The translations under genes and the position numbers were made by a program. A stretch of 35,849 bases of DNA from an uncultured Clostridia bacterium (GTDB lineage Bacteria > Bacillota > Clostridia > UBA1381). Position 1 is the stretch's first letter. The number at the start of each line of letters is the position of its first letter. The stretch spans positions 1-35,849 of the forward strand of contig CAJUFV010000287.1 in NCBI GenBank assembly GCA_910585795.1, written 5' to 3'. Positions 16,783 through 25,658 of this stretch are shown here, piece by piece. Under the pieces are notes generated by a model. That model did not search any database and was not told the origin of the DNA. It saw only the letters and a list, made by a program, of their open reading frames with translations.

Positions 16783-18534
16783 ATGACCGATAATAATATC
16801 CCTCAAAATGACGACAGCAATGAAGAAGACTTTAGATTTGACAGTGAAGAAAGTGATTTCAATGACAATATAGAAAACGAAAACAACACTGAAAATACAA
16901 ATGCTAACAGCACAGATACCGATTTTGAAAGTATCGCCGAAGAAACCGCAAATACTGAACGCAAATTTGAAGGAGTTTTTGATGATTTTACGCCAATAAA
17001 TGAAAACACAGCAGAAAAGCAGTCTGAAATAAAAAAACAGCCGCGCCAAAAAAAAATTATCGGCTTCTTAAAAAAAATACAAAAACCTATTATCATTGCC
17101 TGCGCTATTCTTCTGCCATCAGTGATTTTTGTATTTTCCTACGCGTATTTCAGCATAACTCCCGACAGAATTATGAATAATATGTTCATTGAAGACCTTA
17201 ATGTCAGCGGATTTACATATCAGGAAGCTGTAGACGCTATAAATTCAGCCTGTCTTTTTGAAAATACCGACATAACACTGATAAACGGAGACAATTCATA
17301 TATTATACACGGCAACGATATAGGACTTACTCCTATTCCGGAAGAAACTGCTCAAAAAGCGATAGATTACTGCGCAACCGATAATTTCTTTATTAATGGT
17401 ATACGCGCCGCCTCACTTCTATTTAAAAAACATACTATCATCCCGGCTCCGCAGTTAAATACCGAAAAGCTGGATGAAAAAATCAGCGAATTCGGAAATA
17501 CCATACTCGGAGAGAGAAAACAGCATTACATTGAATTCGGCGATGACGGATTTGTAACTGTTTATTCTGGTCAGACCGGATATAACGGCGACCCGTCAGG
17601 CACACGCGAAGAAATCCTGAACGCTCTTAAAAACGAGCATTTTAACAGAATACCTGTAAACTATACGTCAGCTCCGCCTGACGAAATGACTCTTGCCGCT
17701 TTCGACGCGCTTGTATACAAAGACCCTACAGACGCAAAATATGAAGTAAATAGTAATGAGGTAAGTATAGTTCCAAGCGAATCAGGACGATATATAAACA
17801 AAGAAGAATCAGCGCCTTTTTTGCTTAATGTATATGAGGGATGTGAGCCCGTAAAAATCCCCTACTATATTTCCGAACCGGAAATCACGGCAGATGCACT
17901 GAATGACAAGCTATTTAACGCTACGCTGTCTACATATTCCACCTCATATGCCGGCTCCCCATCCAACAGATGCGCAAATGTCGCCAGAGCCGCCAGTCTC
18001 ATAGACGGAACTGTTATAGCTCCCGGAGACACATTTTCATTTAATGATACCGTTGGGCACAGAACCACAGAAAACGGATTTCTTACAGCCAAAGAATACA
18101 TAGCCGGAAAAAGTGTTGACGGTATCGGCGGCGGCACATGTCAGGTAAGCAGCACTTTATATTCAGCAGTACTATACGCAGATATGAAAATTGTTGAGCG
18201 GCTTAATCACATGATGACTGTAGGATATATTCCTCTCGGTCAAGATGCTACTGTTTCTGACGGTGGTGTTGATTTCAAATTTTCCAACAACAGCAATCAT
18301 CCTGTTAAAATTTCCGCTAAAACAGGCGGAGCGTCCATAACAATAAGTATTATAGGCACTGCTTGGGAACCGCCGCGCGAGGTAAAAATTACAAATTCCA
18401 CATCAAAATCCGGAGCGAATACTGTGGTACGCTCCACACGATATGTATACTCAAACGGCGAACTAATTTCAACAGACACTCTGAATTCAAGCACATATAT
18501 GCCTCATTCCACAGACGCGCCTTCAAATAATTAA
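16783..18534 (+). CDS. VanW-domain membrane protein with acidic N-terminal tail
   Basis: The 583-aa protein begins with an acidic, Asn/Glu-rich disordered cytoplasmic tail (about residues 1-85), then a lysine-rich patch and one membrane helix (about 101-126, PIIIACAILLPSVIFVFSYA). The outside part has a region typical of PG-binding_4/YoaR proteins (about 130-375) and a VanW domain (about 385-500) with GDTFSFNDTVGHRTTENGF, IGGGTCQVSSTLYSA and SNNSNHPVKI. VanW proteins are found with vancomycin-resistance clusters but are also common core proteins of Clostridia and spore formers. The biochemical role is not known, and a peptidoglycan-related role is inferred. ATG 16783 has AAAGGA upstream. It is not evidence for vancomycin resistance here. 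Confidence 0.9.
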   Translation: MTDNNIPQNDDSNEEDFRFDSEESDFNDNIENENNTENTNANSTDTDFESIAEETANTERKFEGVFDDFTPINENTAEKQSEIKKQPRQKKIIGFLKKIQKPIIIACAILLPSVIFVFSYAYFSITPDRIMNNMFIEDLNVSGFTYQEAVDAINSACLFENTDITLINGDNSYIIHGNDIGLTPIPEETAQKAIDYCATDNFFINGIRAASLLFKKHTIIPAPQLNTEKLDEKISEFGNTILGERKQHYIEFGDDGFVTVYSGQTGYNGDPSGTREEILNALKNEHFNRIPVNYTSAPPDEMTLAAFDALVYKDPTDAKYEVNSNEVSIVPSESGRYINKEESAPFLLNVYEGCEPVKIPYYISEPEITADALNDKLFNATLSTYSTSYAGSPSNRCANVARAASLIDGTVIAPGDTFSFNDTVGHRTTENGFLTAKEYIAGKSVDGIGGGTCQVSSTLYSAVLYADMKIVERLNHMMTVGYIPLGQDATVSDGGVDFKFSNNSNHPVKISAKTGGASITISIIGTAWEPPREVKITNSTSKSGANTVVRSTRYVYSNGELISTDTLNSSTYMPHSTDAPSNN

Positions 18535-18601
18535 TCAGAATAATTTTGCAGTTTGCATAAACAGATTTATAATAAATTTTTATATTTTATCAAATTACCT
18601 A

Positions 18602-18630
18602 TTGCAAACATTTTCAAAATATGATATATT
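18602..18630 (+). promoter_or_regulatory. Possible promoter for gatCAB-aspS
   Basis: TTGCAA (18602-18607) and TATATT (18625-18630) are 17 bases apart. It is the best-spaced pair seen between the VanW gene and gatC and lies upstream of the hairpin at 18648-18700, not downstream of it. The boxes are imperfect. Confidence 0.45.
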
Positions 18631-18647
18631 ATACTAAACTATACGGC

Positions 18648-18704
18648 AAGGACGTTGTATGGCAGCATTACATTATTGTAATTCCGCTATGCACGTCCTT
18701 TTTT
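18648..18704 (+). terminator. Long hairpin with T run before gatC (terminator or leader attenuator)
   Basis: AAGGACGT (18648-18655) pairs with ACGTCCTT (18693-18700), and ATTACA (18667-18672) pairs with TGTAAT (18677-18682) at the tip. The middle can also pair through G-U pairs with few mismatches, giving a stem over 20 bp long. Six Ts follow (18699-18704). It either ends the VanW transcript (114 bases after its stop) or attenuates gatCAB. No T-box sequence (AGGGTGGNACCGCG) was seen. Confidence 0.75.
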
Positions 18705-18744
18705 ATACGAACCAGAAAATTTTATTCAGACAGGAGTATATATT

Positions 18745-19023
18745 ATGTTTAATTCAGATTTAACAAAACACCTTGCAGAGCTTTCAAAAATCAGTTTCAC
18801 TGACAATGAGCTGGAAATAATGACATCAGATATGAAAAATATTATCGAAATCATGGACAAGGTACAAGAATTTGACGCTTCAGATAAGGTCTTTACCCTT
18901 GAAGCCTCTGACTATAATAATTTACGCGACGATAAGTGCGCAGACTCGTTCCCCACTGATAAAATTATCGCTAACGCAAAGAGCATCAAAAACAACAGCT
19001 TTGTTGTTCCAAAGGTAGTTTAG
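18745..19023 (+). CDS. gatC: Asp/Glu-tRNA amidotransferase subunit C
   Basis: The 92-aa small subunit clamps GatA and GatB together in the GatCAB amidotransferase. The sequence matches the family: DLTKHLAELSKISFTDNELE at the start, a middle IIEIMDKVQEFD and a C-terminal NAKSIKNNSFVVPKVV resembling the usual NAP..E..yF.VPkVi. ATG 18745 has ACAGGAG 8 bases upstream. It precedes gatA by 20 bases, the normal gatCAB order. Confidence 0.94.
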   Translation: MFNSDLTKHLAELSKISFTDNELEIMTSDMKNIIEIMDKVQEFDASDKVFTLEASDYNNLRDDKCADSFPTDKIIANAKSIKNNSFVVPKVV

Positions 19024-19043
19024 ACACGGAAAGGGTGATTATA

Positions 19044-20480
19044 ATGACTTTAAAACAGCTGAGAAAAATGCTTGATAAAAAAGAAATCAGCGCGGTTGAA
19101 CTTACAAAACAGTATCTCACTAAAATTAACAAAACAAACAACAAGCTAAACTGTTATATTACAATCTGCACAGACAGCGCTGTTAATGAAGCAAAAAAAG
19201 CGCAGTCTGCCATAGACCGAGGCAAAGCTGACGCTTTCACAGGACTTCCCGTTTCCGTAAAGGATAATATCTGTACAGAGGGTATAAAAACCACCTGCGC
19301 GTCCCGTATGCTTGAGAATTTCGTTCCGCCGTATGATGCAACCGTAATTGAAAAACTAAAAAAAAGTAACGCTGTTATTCTAGGAAAAACAAATATGGAT
19401 GAATTTGCAATGGGAGGCTCCTCCCAGACTTCGTATTTTGGAGGTGTTAAAAATCCATATGACATAAGCCATGTAGCGGGCGGTTCGTCCGGCGGAGCAG
19501 CGGCAAGTGTCGCGGCCGGTCTTTGCGCGGCTGCTTTAGGTTCAGACACAGGAGGAAGCATACGACAGCCCGCATCATTTTGCGGTGTAACAGGACTCAA
19601 GCCTACTTATGGAGCTGTTTCTCGCTGGGGTCTTATTGCTTTCGCCTCATCACTTGACCAAATCGGAATTATCGCTAAATCAGCAGAAGACACAGGATAC
19701 ATGCTTAATGGTATTTACGGCTTTGATGAAAATGACGCGACCTCCAGCAAAAACGCCAAGGGTAATTACATGAAGCTCGTCGGAACCAATATAAATAACC
19801 TAACAATTGGAATTCCCAAGGAATTCTTCGGCGATGGACTAAATAATGAAGTAAAAACGGCCGTAATGACGGCTATTGAATACTACAAAACACTCGGATG
19901 TAAAATAATCAATGTTTCTCTTCCAAGTCTTGAATATGCTGTCTCAGCCTATTATCTTATATCTTCTGCCGAGGCGGCAAGCAATCTGTCACGTTTTGAC
20001 GGCATTAAATACGGTTTCAGAAACGGATTAGGAGAAGATTATAACGAGCTTATAAAGCTCTCACGAAGCGAAGGCTTCGGCAATGAGGTTAAACGCAGAA
20101 TTCTGCTCGGCAATTACGCTCTTTGCTCCGGATACTATGACGCGTATTATAAAAATGCTACACGTATCAGAGCCAAGCTAAAAAATGAATATACAAAAAT
20201 ATTTGAACAATGCGACGTTATACTTACTCCGACAGCTCCCGCAGCAGCATATAAAATCGGTGAGCAGGAAAATGACCCTGTAAAAATGTATCTTGCCGAC
20301 ATTTATACTGTTACCGCAAACATAGCCGGTCTTCCGGCCATATCCACCACCTGCGGATATAATTCACACGGCTTGCCTGTCGGTATGAGTCTTACCGGCA
20401 GAGCCTTTGATGAAGAAACTATTATTGCTGTATGCGACAGATTTGAACGTGATTTTGTAAGAAAGGAGGCGGTAATATGA
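19044..20480 (+). CDS. gatA: Asp/Glu-tRNA amidotransferase subunit A (glutaminase)
   Basis: Amidase-family subunit that releases ammonia from glutamine and channels it to GatB. The Ser-cisSer-Lys triad is visible: Lys73 in PVSVKDNI, Ser148 in AGGSSGGAAASV and Ser172 in GSDTGGSIRQPA, at the spacing of the Staphylococcus aureus enzyme (Lys79, Ser154, Ser178). The protein is 478 aa from ATG 19044, which has GAAAGGG 8 bases upstream; a GTG at 19035 is in frame but overlaps that site. It overlaps gatB by 4 bases (ATGA), so the two are translationally coupled. Confidence 0.96.
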   Translation: MTLKQLRKMLDKKEISAVELTKQYLTKINKTNNKLNCYITICTDSAVNEAKKAQSAIDRGKADAFTGLPVSVKDNICTEGIKTTCASRMLENFVPPYDATVIEKLKKSNAVILGKTNMDEFAMGGSSQTSYFGGVKNPYDISHVAGGSSGGAAASVAAGLCAAALGSDTGGSIRQPASFCGVTGLKPTYGAVSRWGLIAFASSLDQIGIIAKSAEDTGYMLNGIYGFDENDATSSKNAKGNYMKLVGTNINNLTIGIPKEFFGDGLNNEVKTAVMTAIEYYKTLGCKIINVSLPSLEYAVSAYYLISSAEAASNLSRFDGIKYGFRNGLGEDYNELIKLSRSEGFGNEVKRRILLGNYALCSGYYDAYYKNATRIRAKLKNEYTKIFEQCDVILTPTAPAAAYKIGEQENDPVKMYLADIYTVTANIAGLPAISTTCGYNSHGLPVGMSLTGRAFDEETIIAVCDRFERDFVRKEAVI

Positions 20481-21895
20481 GGTATCAGCCTGTAATAGGT
20501 CTTGAAATTCACTGTGAACTGCTAACGGAATCAAAAGTTTTCTGCGCATGCAAGAATGAATTCGGAGGCAGTGAAAATACCAGAGTATGCCCGCGCTGCT
20601 TAGGCCTGCCCGGCACGCTTCCGTTGATTAATAAAGGTGCTGTAATGCTTGCCGCAAAGGCCGGATTCGCAACAGACTGCATCGTTCACAACTACAGTGC
20701 CTTTGATAGAAAAAACTATTTTTATCCTGACCTCCCCAAGGCATATCAGATTACACAGTTTGAATCACCCATATGCACAGACGGCCATATCACCGTACAC
20801 GGAAGCAAAAACATACGAATTAACAGAATTCATATTGAAGAAGATGCGGGAAAGCTCATACATGATGATTATGAAGGAGTATCTATGGCAGACTACAACC
20901 GCTGCGGTGTTCCTCTCATAGAGATTGTAACGGAACCGGATTTTCGCACAATTGAAGAGGTTCAGGAGTTTGTAGAGCAAATCGCGCTGCGTTTAAAATA
21001 TGCCGACGTATGCGACGCGCGTATGGAACAAGGGTCAATGCGTGTTGATGTAAATATTTCTATTATGCCTGAAGGTTCATCTGATTTCGGTACAAGAGCG
21101 GAAATTAAAAACCTTAACTCTCTGAAAGCCATTGGCCGTGCGATAAAATATGAAATTAACCGTCAGGCTGAAATCCTTGATAACGGCGGAACAGTTATTC
21201 AGGAAACGCGACGTTACAACGATAATCACGGAGATACAAAAGCACTGCGGAGCAAAGAAGAAGCACATGATTACCGTTACTTCCCTGAACCCGATATTCC
21301 GCCTGTTTTACTGTCAGACGAGGATATATCAGCAATCCGTTCTTCAATGCCGGAAATGCCCCAACAACGCTTTATCCGATATACGCAAGATTATGGCCTG
21401 CCAAACGAAGATGCGGGACTCATTGTTTCCAACAGGGAATTTTCAAACTTTTATGATAAAGCTGTGAAAATAAATCCAGACTATAAACAGGTTTCAAACC
21501 TTATGCTTGTCGAACTGAACAGAAATCTCAACGAATCAGAAAAATCAATAAGCGATATCTCTTTCACTCCCGCTGACCTTGCAGAGCTAGTTAAAATGTC
21601 CTCAGACGGCATTGTTTCAAAAAACGCGGCCAAGGATATTTTAAAAATCATGTTTGATAACGGCGGTAAGCCCATGTCTATTGCAAAAAACAACGGTTTT
21701 ATTATGAATAATGATATATCAGGACTTGAAGCCATTATCAGTCAGGTAATCAGTGAAAATTCAGACAGTGTTGCAAGCTATAAAAATGGCAATCAAAAAA
21801 TATTCGGATTTCTTATGGGACAAGTGATTCGTCTTGCCGGTAACAGCGCTAATCCTAAAATGGCACGAGAACTGCTGACCGAAAAATTAAAATAA
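20477..21895 (+). CDS. gatB: Asp/Glu-tRNA amidotransferase subunit B
   Basis: The tRNA-binding kinase-like subunit activates misacylated Asp-tRNA(Asn) or Glu-tRNA(Gln) and amidates it. The 472-aa protein starts RYQPVIGLEIHCELLTESKV, with RVCPRCLGLPGTLPLIN, FDRKNYFYPDLPKAYQITQ and AGKLIHDD in the cradle domain. The C-terminal YqeY/tail domain (about residues 330-472) ends in FLMGQVIRLAGNSANPKMA, as expected. The ATG overlaps the gatA stop. Together with the archaeal-type AspRS gene beginning 18 bases downstream, it indicates that Asn-tRNA(Asn) is made by the indirect route in this organism. Confidence 0.96.
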   Translation: MRYQPVIGLEIHCELLTESKVFCACKNEFGGSENTRVCPRCLGLPGTLPLINKGAVMLAAKAGFATDCIVHNYSAFDRKNYFYPDLPKAYQITQFESPICTDGHITVHGSKNIRINRIHIEEDAGKLIHDDYEGVSMADYNRCGVPLIEIVTEPDFRTIEEVQEFVEQIALRLKYADVCDARMEQGSMRVDVNISIMPEGSSDFGTRAEIKNLNSLKAIGRAIKYEINRQAEILDNGGTVIQETRRYNDNHGDTKALRSKEEAHDYRYFPEPDIPPVLLSDEDISAIRSSMPEMPQQRFIRYTQDYGLPNEDAGLIVSNREFSNFYDKAVKINPDYKQVSNLMLVELNRNLNESEKSISDISFTPADLAELVKMSSDGIVSKNAAKDILKIMFDNGGKPMSIAKNNGFIMNNDISGLEAIISQVISENSDSVASYKNGNQKIFGFLMGQVIRLAGNSANPKMARELLTEKLK

Positions 21896-21913
21896 TCATT
21901 GGAGGAATTTATT

Positions 21914-23224
21914 ATGCAAACTATAGACGGTTCAAAGCTTATACAGGAGGTCACTCTTAATGACCTGAAAAATTCTGTAAATAATTCAATAACCTTCAGC
22001 GCATGCGTCCATAAGCTAAGAAACATGAGCGGATTTTCATTTGTGATTCTACGCACAGGACGCTATCTTCTCCAATCTGTCTATAAAGCCTCTGAATGCG
22101 CTGGAGAGTTTACAGCCTTGTGCGAGGGCGCTTACGTGGAAATTACCGGTATAGTAAAGGAAGAAGTACGCGCAAATTATGGCTATGAAATTACACTTTC
22201 CTCTTTTACTGTACTTTCAGCTCCAGAAGCGGAGTACCCACTGCATGTTTCCAGCAAAAAACTCGGCTGTTCCATTGAAACGTCTATGGAACACAGAAGT
22301 ATAGCTCTTCGTCATCCGGAACAAAAAGCTGTATTTAAAATTTCTGAAGGTGTCGTATCCGCTTTCAGAAAATTCATGCTTGAGCAAAATTTCACAGAAA
22401 TCCATACTCCTAAAATAGTGTCAGCCGGAGCTGAAGGCGGAGCTAATATTTTTAAATTGAAATATTTTGACAAAGACGCATATCTTGCTCAAAGTCCGCA
22501 GTTTTACAAACAGACTTGTGTTGCGTTCTTTGACAGGGTTTTTGAAATAGCTCCTGTCTACAGGGCAGAAAAACATAATTCTACACGTCATTTGAATGAG
22601 TATATCGGTCTTGACTTTGAAATGGCTTTTATAAATGATATGCATGATATTATGGCAATGGAGACAGCAATGCTGAAATACATGATTAATTATCTTGAAG
22701 AAAACTACGGTCATGAGCTGCATATGCTTAACGCAAAGCTGCCCATTATTAAATCAATTCCGTCAGTGACCTTCTTTGAAGCCCTTGACCTTCTAGGCAA
22801 GTCTCACAATCAGTTTGACCTTGACCCTACTGATGAAATTAAGCTGTGTGCATACGCGGCCGAACATTTTGACAGTGAGTTTATATTCGTGGAAAAATTC
22901 CCTGGGCTAAAACGTCCTTTTTATGCTATGGATTCAAAGGATGACCCCAAACTCGCTGAGAGCTTTGACCTACTTTTCCGTGGTCTTGAAATTACTACCG
23001 GCGGTCAAAGAATACATGATTATAATGAGCAGATAGCCAAATTAAAAAAATATAATATCGAACCAGATGAGCTTGGCGCTTATATTGATATTCATAGGTA
23101 CGGTATGCCTCCACACGGAGGTCTGGGAATTGGTCTGGAACGTGTTGTCATGAAGCTATTAGGACTTAGCAATATACGTGAAGCCAGCCTGTTCCCGCGT
23201 GATATTCACCACCTTGACCCATAA
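21914..23224 (+). CDS. aspS: Archaeal-type (probably non-discriminating) aspartyl-tRNA synthetase
   Basis: Charges tRNA with aspartate in the cytoplasm. The 436-aa length and the absence of the bacterial GAD insertion mark it as the archaeal/eukaryal type (AspRS2). An N-terminal OB-fold anticodon domain (residues 1-105) precedes class II motifs: AEGGANIFKLKYFDKDAYLA, motif 2 YRAEKHNSTRHLNEYIGLDFE and motif 3 HGGLGIGLERVVMKLLGL. AspRS2 proteins in bacteria are known to charge both tRNA(Asp) and tRNA(Asn), the latter amidated by GatCAB; the adjacency here supports that role. Start ATG 21914 has GGAGG 8 bases upstream. A true asparaginyl-tRNA synthetase is the alternative and is less likely in this context. 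Confidence 0.88.
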   Translation: MQTIDGSKLIQEVTLNDLKNSVNNSITFSACVHKLRNMSGFSFVILRTGRYLLQSVYKASECAGEFTALCEGAYVEITGIVKEEVRANYGYEITLSSFTVLSAPEAEYPLHVSSKKLGCSIETSMEHRSIALRHPEQKAVFKISEGVVSAFRKFMLEQNFTEIHTPKIVSAGAEGGANIFKLKYFDKDAYLAQSPQFYKQTCVAFFDRVFEIAPVYRAEKHNSTRHLNEYIGLDFEMAFINDMHDIMAMETAMLKYMINYLEENYGHELHMLNAKLPIIKSIPSVTFFEALDLLGKSHNQFDLDPTDEIKLCAYAAEHFDSEFIFVEKFPGLKRPFYAMDSKDDPKLAESFDLLFRGLEITTGGQRIHDYNEQIAKLKKYNIEPDELGAYIDIHRYGMPPHGGLGIGLERVVMKLLGLSNIREASLFPRDIHHLDP

Positions 23225-23296
23225 TGTGGCATATTCTGCTGACATTTTGCATAATTTAACAATATGAATTTTATCTTAAATTTTACAACTTGTATA

Positions 23297-23324
23297 TTGA
23301 CAAAATTATAATTAGTGATATAAT
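23297..23324 (+). promoter_or_regulatory. Sigma-A promoter for glnN
   Basis: TTGACA (23297-23302) and TATAAT (23319-23324) are consensus boxes 16 bases apart, giving a leader of about 135 bases before the glnN start. Confidence 0.8.
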
Positions 23325-23372
23325 TAATGTGTAATTTGAAATAAACAACTCAATAGCTGATTTTGATAAGAC

Positions 23373-23414
23373 AAAGGTGTTTTATATTTGAAGAGATATA
23401 ATTCACCTTTTTTT
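23373..23414 (+). terminator. Leader hairpin with T run upstream of glnN (candidate attenuator)
   Basis: AAAGGTG (23373-23379) pairs with CACCTTT (23404-23410), with an inner TTATAT/ATATAA stem and a loop of about eight bases. Seven Ts (23408-23414) follow. It lies between the promoter and the glnN ribosome binding site, so it can stop transcription before the gene. Confidence 0.75.
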
Positions 23415-23466
23415 CATAAATGTTAAAAAATTAGCTCAAACTAACAAATTTAGGAGGTATTTCACA

Positions 23467-25545
23467 ATGAGCAATGTTACGGAAATCTTTGGCAGTAAGG
23501 TATTTAATCTGCCAACAATGAAGGAACGTCTTCCAAAGGAAATATATAAATCCCTTGTCAAGACAATTAACGAAGGTACAAAACTTGATATTAACGTAGC
23601 AAACGCTGTTGCCCATGCTATGAAAGAATGGGCGCTTGAAAACGGCTGCACACACTATACACACTGGTTTCAGCCTATGACAGGTCTTACGGCCGAAAAG
23701 CATGACTCATTTATTCAGCCTACTGACGACAGAACGGTTATTATGGAATTCTCAGGCAAGGAGCTTGTAATGGGCGAACCTGACGCTTCCTCTTTCCCGT
23801 CAGGCGGTCTAAGAGCGACCTTTGAAGCGAGAGGATACACCGCGTGGGACCCATCCTCCTTTGCTTTTATTAAAGACCATTCCCTATACATACCAACTTC
23901 ATTTGTTTCATATACAGGCGAGGTTCTTGACAAAAAAACACCTCTTCTCAGAAGCGAATCCGCAATAGACAAGGCGGCTAAGCGAGTTCTGGCATTGTTC
24001 GGTAAATATCCCAGGAGAGTCGTCGCATATGTCGGACCTGAACAGGAATATTTTCTGGTAGATAAAAATTTAAGAAACAAGCGTAAAGACCTGCTTCTGA
24101 CGGGCCGAACACTGTTTGGCGCAAAGCCGGCAAAAGGTCAGGAAATGGATGACCATTATTTCGGACAGATTAAAGAGCGTGTGGCCTCTTTCATGAAAGA
24201 GGTTGATGAAGAGCTATGGAAGCTTGGCGTTCTTGCGAAAACAAAACATAATGAGGTTGCTCCCGCTCAGCATGAAATTGCGCCTATTTTTTCTACAACC
24301 AATATTTCAAACGACCATAATCAACTTACAATGGAGGTTTTAAAAACAGTTGCAGACCATCATGGCCTGTATTGTCTGCTTCACGAAAAGCCATATGATG
24401 GAATAAACGGCAGCGGCAAGCATAATAACTGGTCCATTGGCACATCTGACGGTGAGCTTCTTTTAAAGCCAGGCAAAAAGCCTGAAGAAAATGTTCAGTT
24501 TTTACTGTTTCTTGCCGCGGTTATTAAAGCTGTTGATGATTATTCAGATATATTAAGAGCGTCTGTCGCTACAGCAGGCAATGACCACCGTCTGGGAGCG
24601 AATGAAGCACCTCCAGCTATTATTTCCATGTATCTTGGCGACCAACTGGCCGCTATCGTGGAACAGCTTAAAAATGGTAAAGGTGTTAAACATGAAGAGG
24701 GTGAAATAATAGAAACAGGCGTTGAACTATTACCTGACCTTGAAAAAGACACAACTGACAGAAACAGAACATCGCCGTTTGCGTTTACAGGAAATCGTTT
24801 TGAATTCCGCGCGCCGGGTTCACGCCAGTCAATTGCTGGTATTAATATCGTGCTTAATACCATAGTCGCCGAAACATTAACGGAATTTGCAGACAAGCTT
24901 GAAGGCTGCAGTAATACGCATAAAGCAGCGCTTGACCTTGCGATTCAAACCTTCAGAGACCATGAAAGAATTATATTTAATGGTAACGGCTATAGCGATG
25001 AATGGGTGCTTGAGGCAGAAAAACGCGGTTTACCAAATCTGAAAACCACCCCCGATGCTCTTCCCTACTTTGTTACGCAAAAGTCTATTGATTTATTTAC
25101 AAAACAGGAAGTATTTACGGAATTAGAAGTAAAAACACGCGGTGAAATCATGATGGATGATTACAATAACACGGTTCATTTTGAAATGCTTGCAATGCTT
25201 GAAATGGCTAAACAGGAAATTCTTCCGGCATGTCTGAAATATACAAAATTTGTTACTGATGACCTTGCCTCAAAGAAAAAAGTCTTGGAAATTGACGCTC
25301 CTAAAGAGCTTGAAAAAGCGCAAAAACTAACATCGCTTACAGAAGACCTCATGACAAAAATTGACGTTCTTGACAATGCTACAGCTATACCTGCGATTGA
25401 CCCTTATGCAGTAGGTATGTACTACAAAAACACTGTAATCCCTGCTATGAACTCACTTCGCCAAACAGCAGATATGCTTGAAACTATTGTCGCTAAAGAA
25501 TACTGGCCATTCCCTACATATACCGATTTACTTTATCTCGTATAA
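23467..25545 (+). CDS. glnN: Glutamine synthetase type III
   Basis: Makes glutamine from glutamate, ammonia and ATP. The 692-aa length and sequence are those of GSIII (GlnN), the large form of Bacteroides, cyanobacteria and Clostridia. Motifs seen are YTHWFQPMTGLTAEKHDSF near the N-terminus, NEVAPAQHEIAPIF (metal and substrate region), GSGKHNNWSIGT, RLGANEAPPAIISMYLG, and FTGNRFEFRAPGSRQSI near the ATP/glutamate site. AGGAGG precedes ATG 23467. It has its own promoter and a leader hairpin. The neighbour gatCAB consumes glutamine, so the two units may be linked by glutamine supply. It follows aspS by 242 bases. Confidence 0.97.
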   Translation: MSNVTEIFGSKVFNLPTMKERLPKEIYKSLVKTINEGTKLDINVANAVAHAMKEWALENGCTHYTHWFQPMTGLTAEKHDSFIQPTDDRTVIMEFSGKELVMGEPDASSFPSGGLRATFEARGYTAWDPSSFAFIKDHSLYIPTSFVSYTGEVLDKKTPLLRSESAIDKAAKRVLALFGKYPRRVVAYVGPEQEYFLVDKNLRNKRKDLLLTGRTLFGAKPAKGQEMDDHYFGQIKERVASFMKEVDEELWKLGVLAKTKHNEVAPAQHEIAPIFSTTNISNDHNQLTMEVLKTVADHHGLYCLLHEKPYDGINGSGKHNNWSIGTSDGELLLKPGKKPEENVQFLLFLAAVIKAVDDYSDILRASVATAGNDHRLGANEAPPAIISMYLGDQLAAIVEQLKNGKGVKHEEGEIIETGVELLPDLEKDTTDRNRTSPFAFTGNRFEFRAPGSRQSIAGINIVLNTIVAETLTEFADKLEGCSNTHKAALDLAIQTFRDHERIIFNGNGYSDEWVLEAEKRGLPNLKTTPDALPYFVTQKSIDLFTKQEVFTELEVKTRGEIMMDDYNNTVHFEMLAMLEMAKQEILPACLKYTKFVTDDLASKKKVLEIDAPKELEKAQKLTSLTEDLMTKIDVLDNATAIPAIDPYAVGMYYKNTVIPAMNSLRQTADMLETIVAKEYWPFPTYTDLLYLV

Positions 25546-25603
25546 AATCGTGTCATAAAACACCTTCTAAGTACACTCTAAATAAGACAGTAATATTTGT
25601 TTT

Positions 25604-25643
25604 ACGTAATGGAATAGCGTTTATGCTATTCCATTACGTTTTT
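25604..25643 (+). terminator. Strong intrinsic terminator after glnN
   Basis: A 15-bp perfect stem (25604-25618 with 25625-25639), a 6-base loop and a T run to 25643 lie 59 bases after the glnN stop. Confidence 0.88.
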
Positions 25644-25658
25644 CATTTTCAAATAAAG

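Noticed and set aside
16783..18534. Vancomycin-resistance gene
   Set aside because: A VanW domain alone is common in Clostridia; no vanA/B/D, vanH, vanX or vanRS genes are in the window.
18535..18744. T-box riboswitch before gatC
   Set aside because: No AGGGTGGNACCGCG-like T-box sequence or specifier-type stem was found in the 210-base leader.
23351..23372. ANTAR-type paired hexaloop stems before glnN
   Set aside because: Only a three-base-pair stem with a five-base loop (ATAGC) could be drawn; it is too weak to claim.
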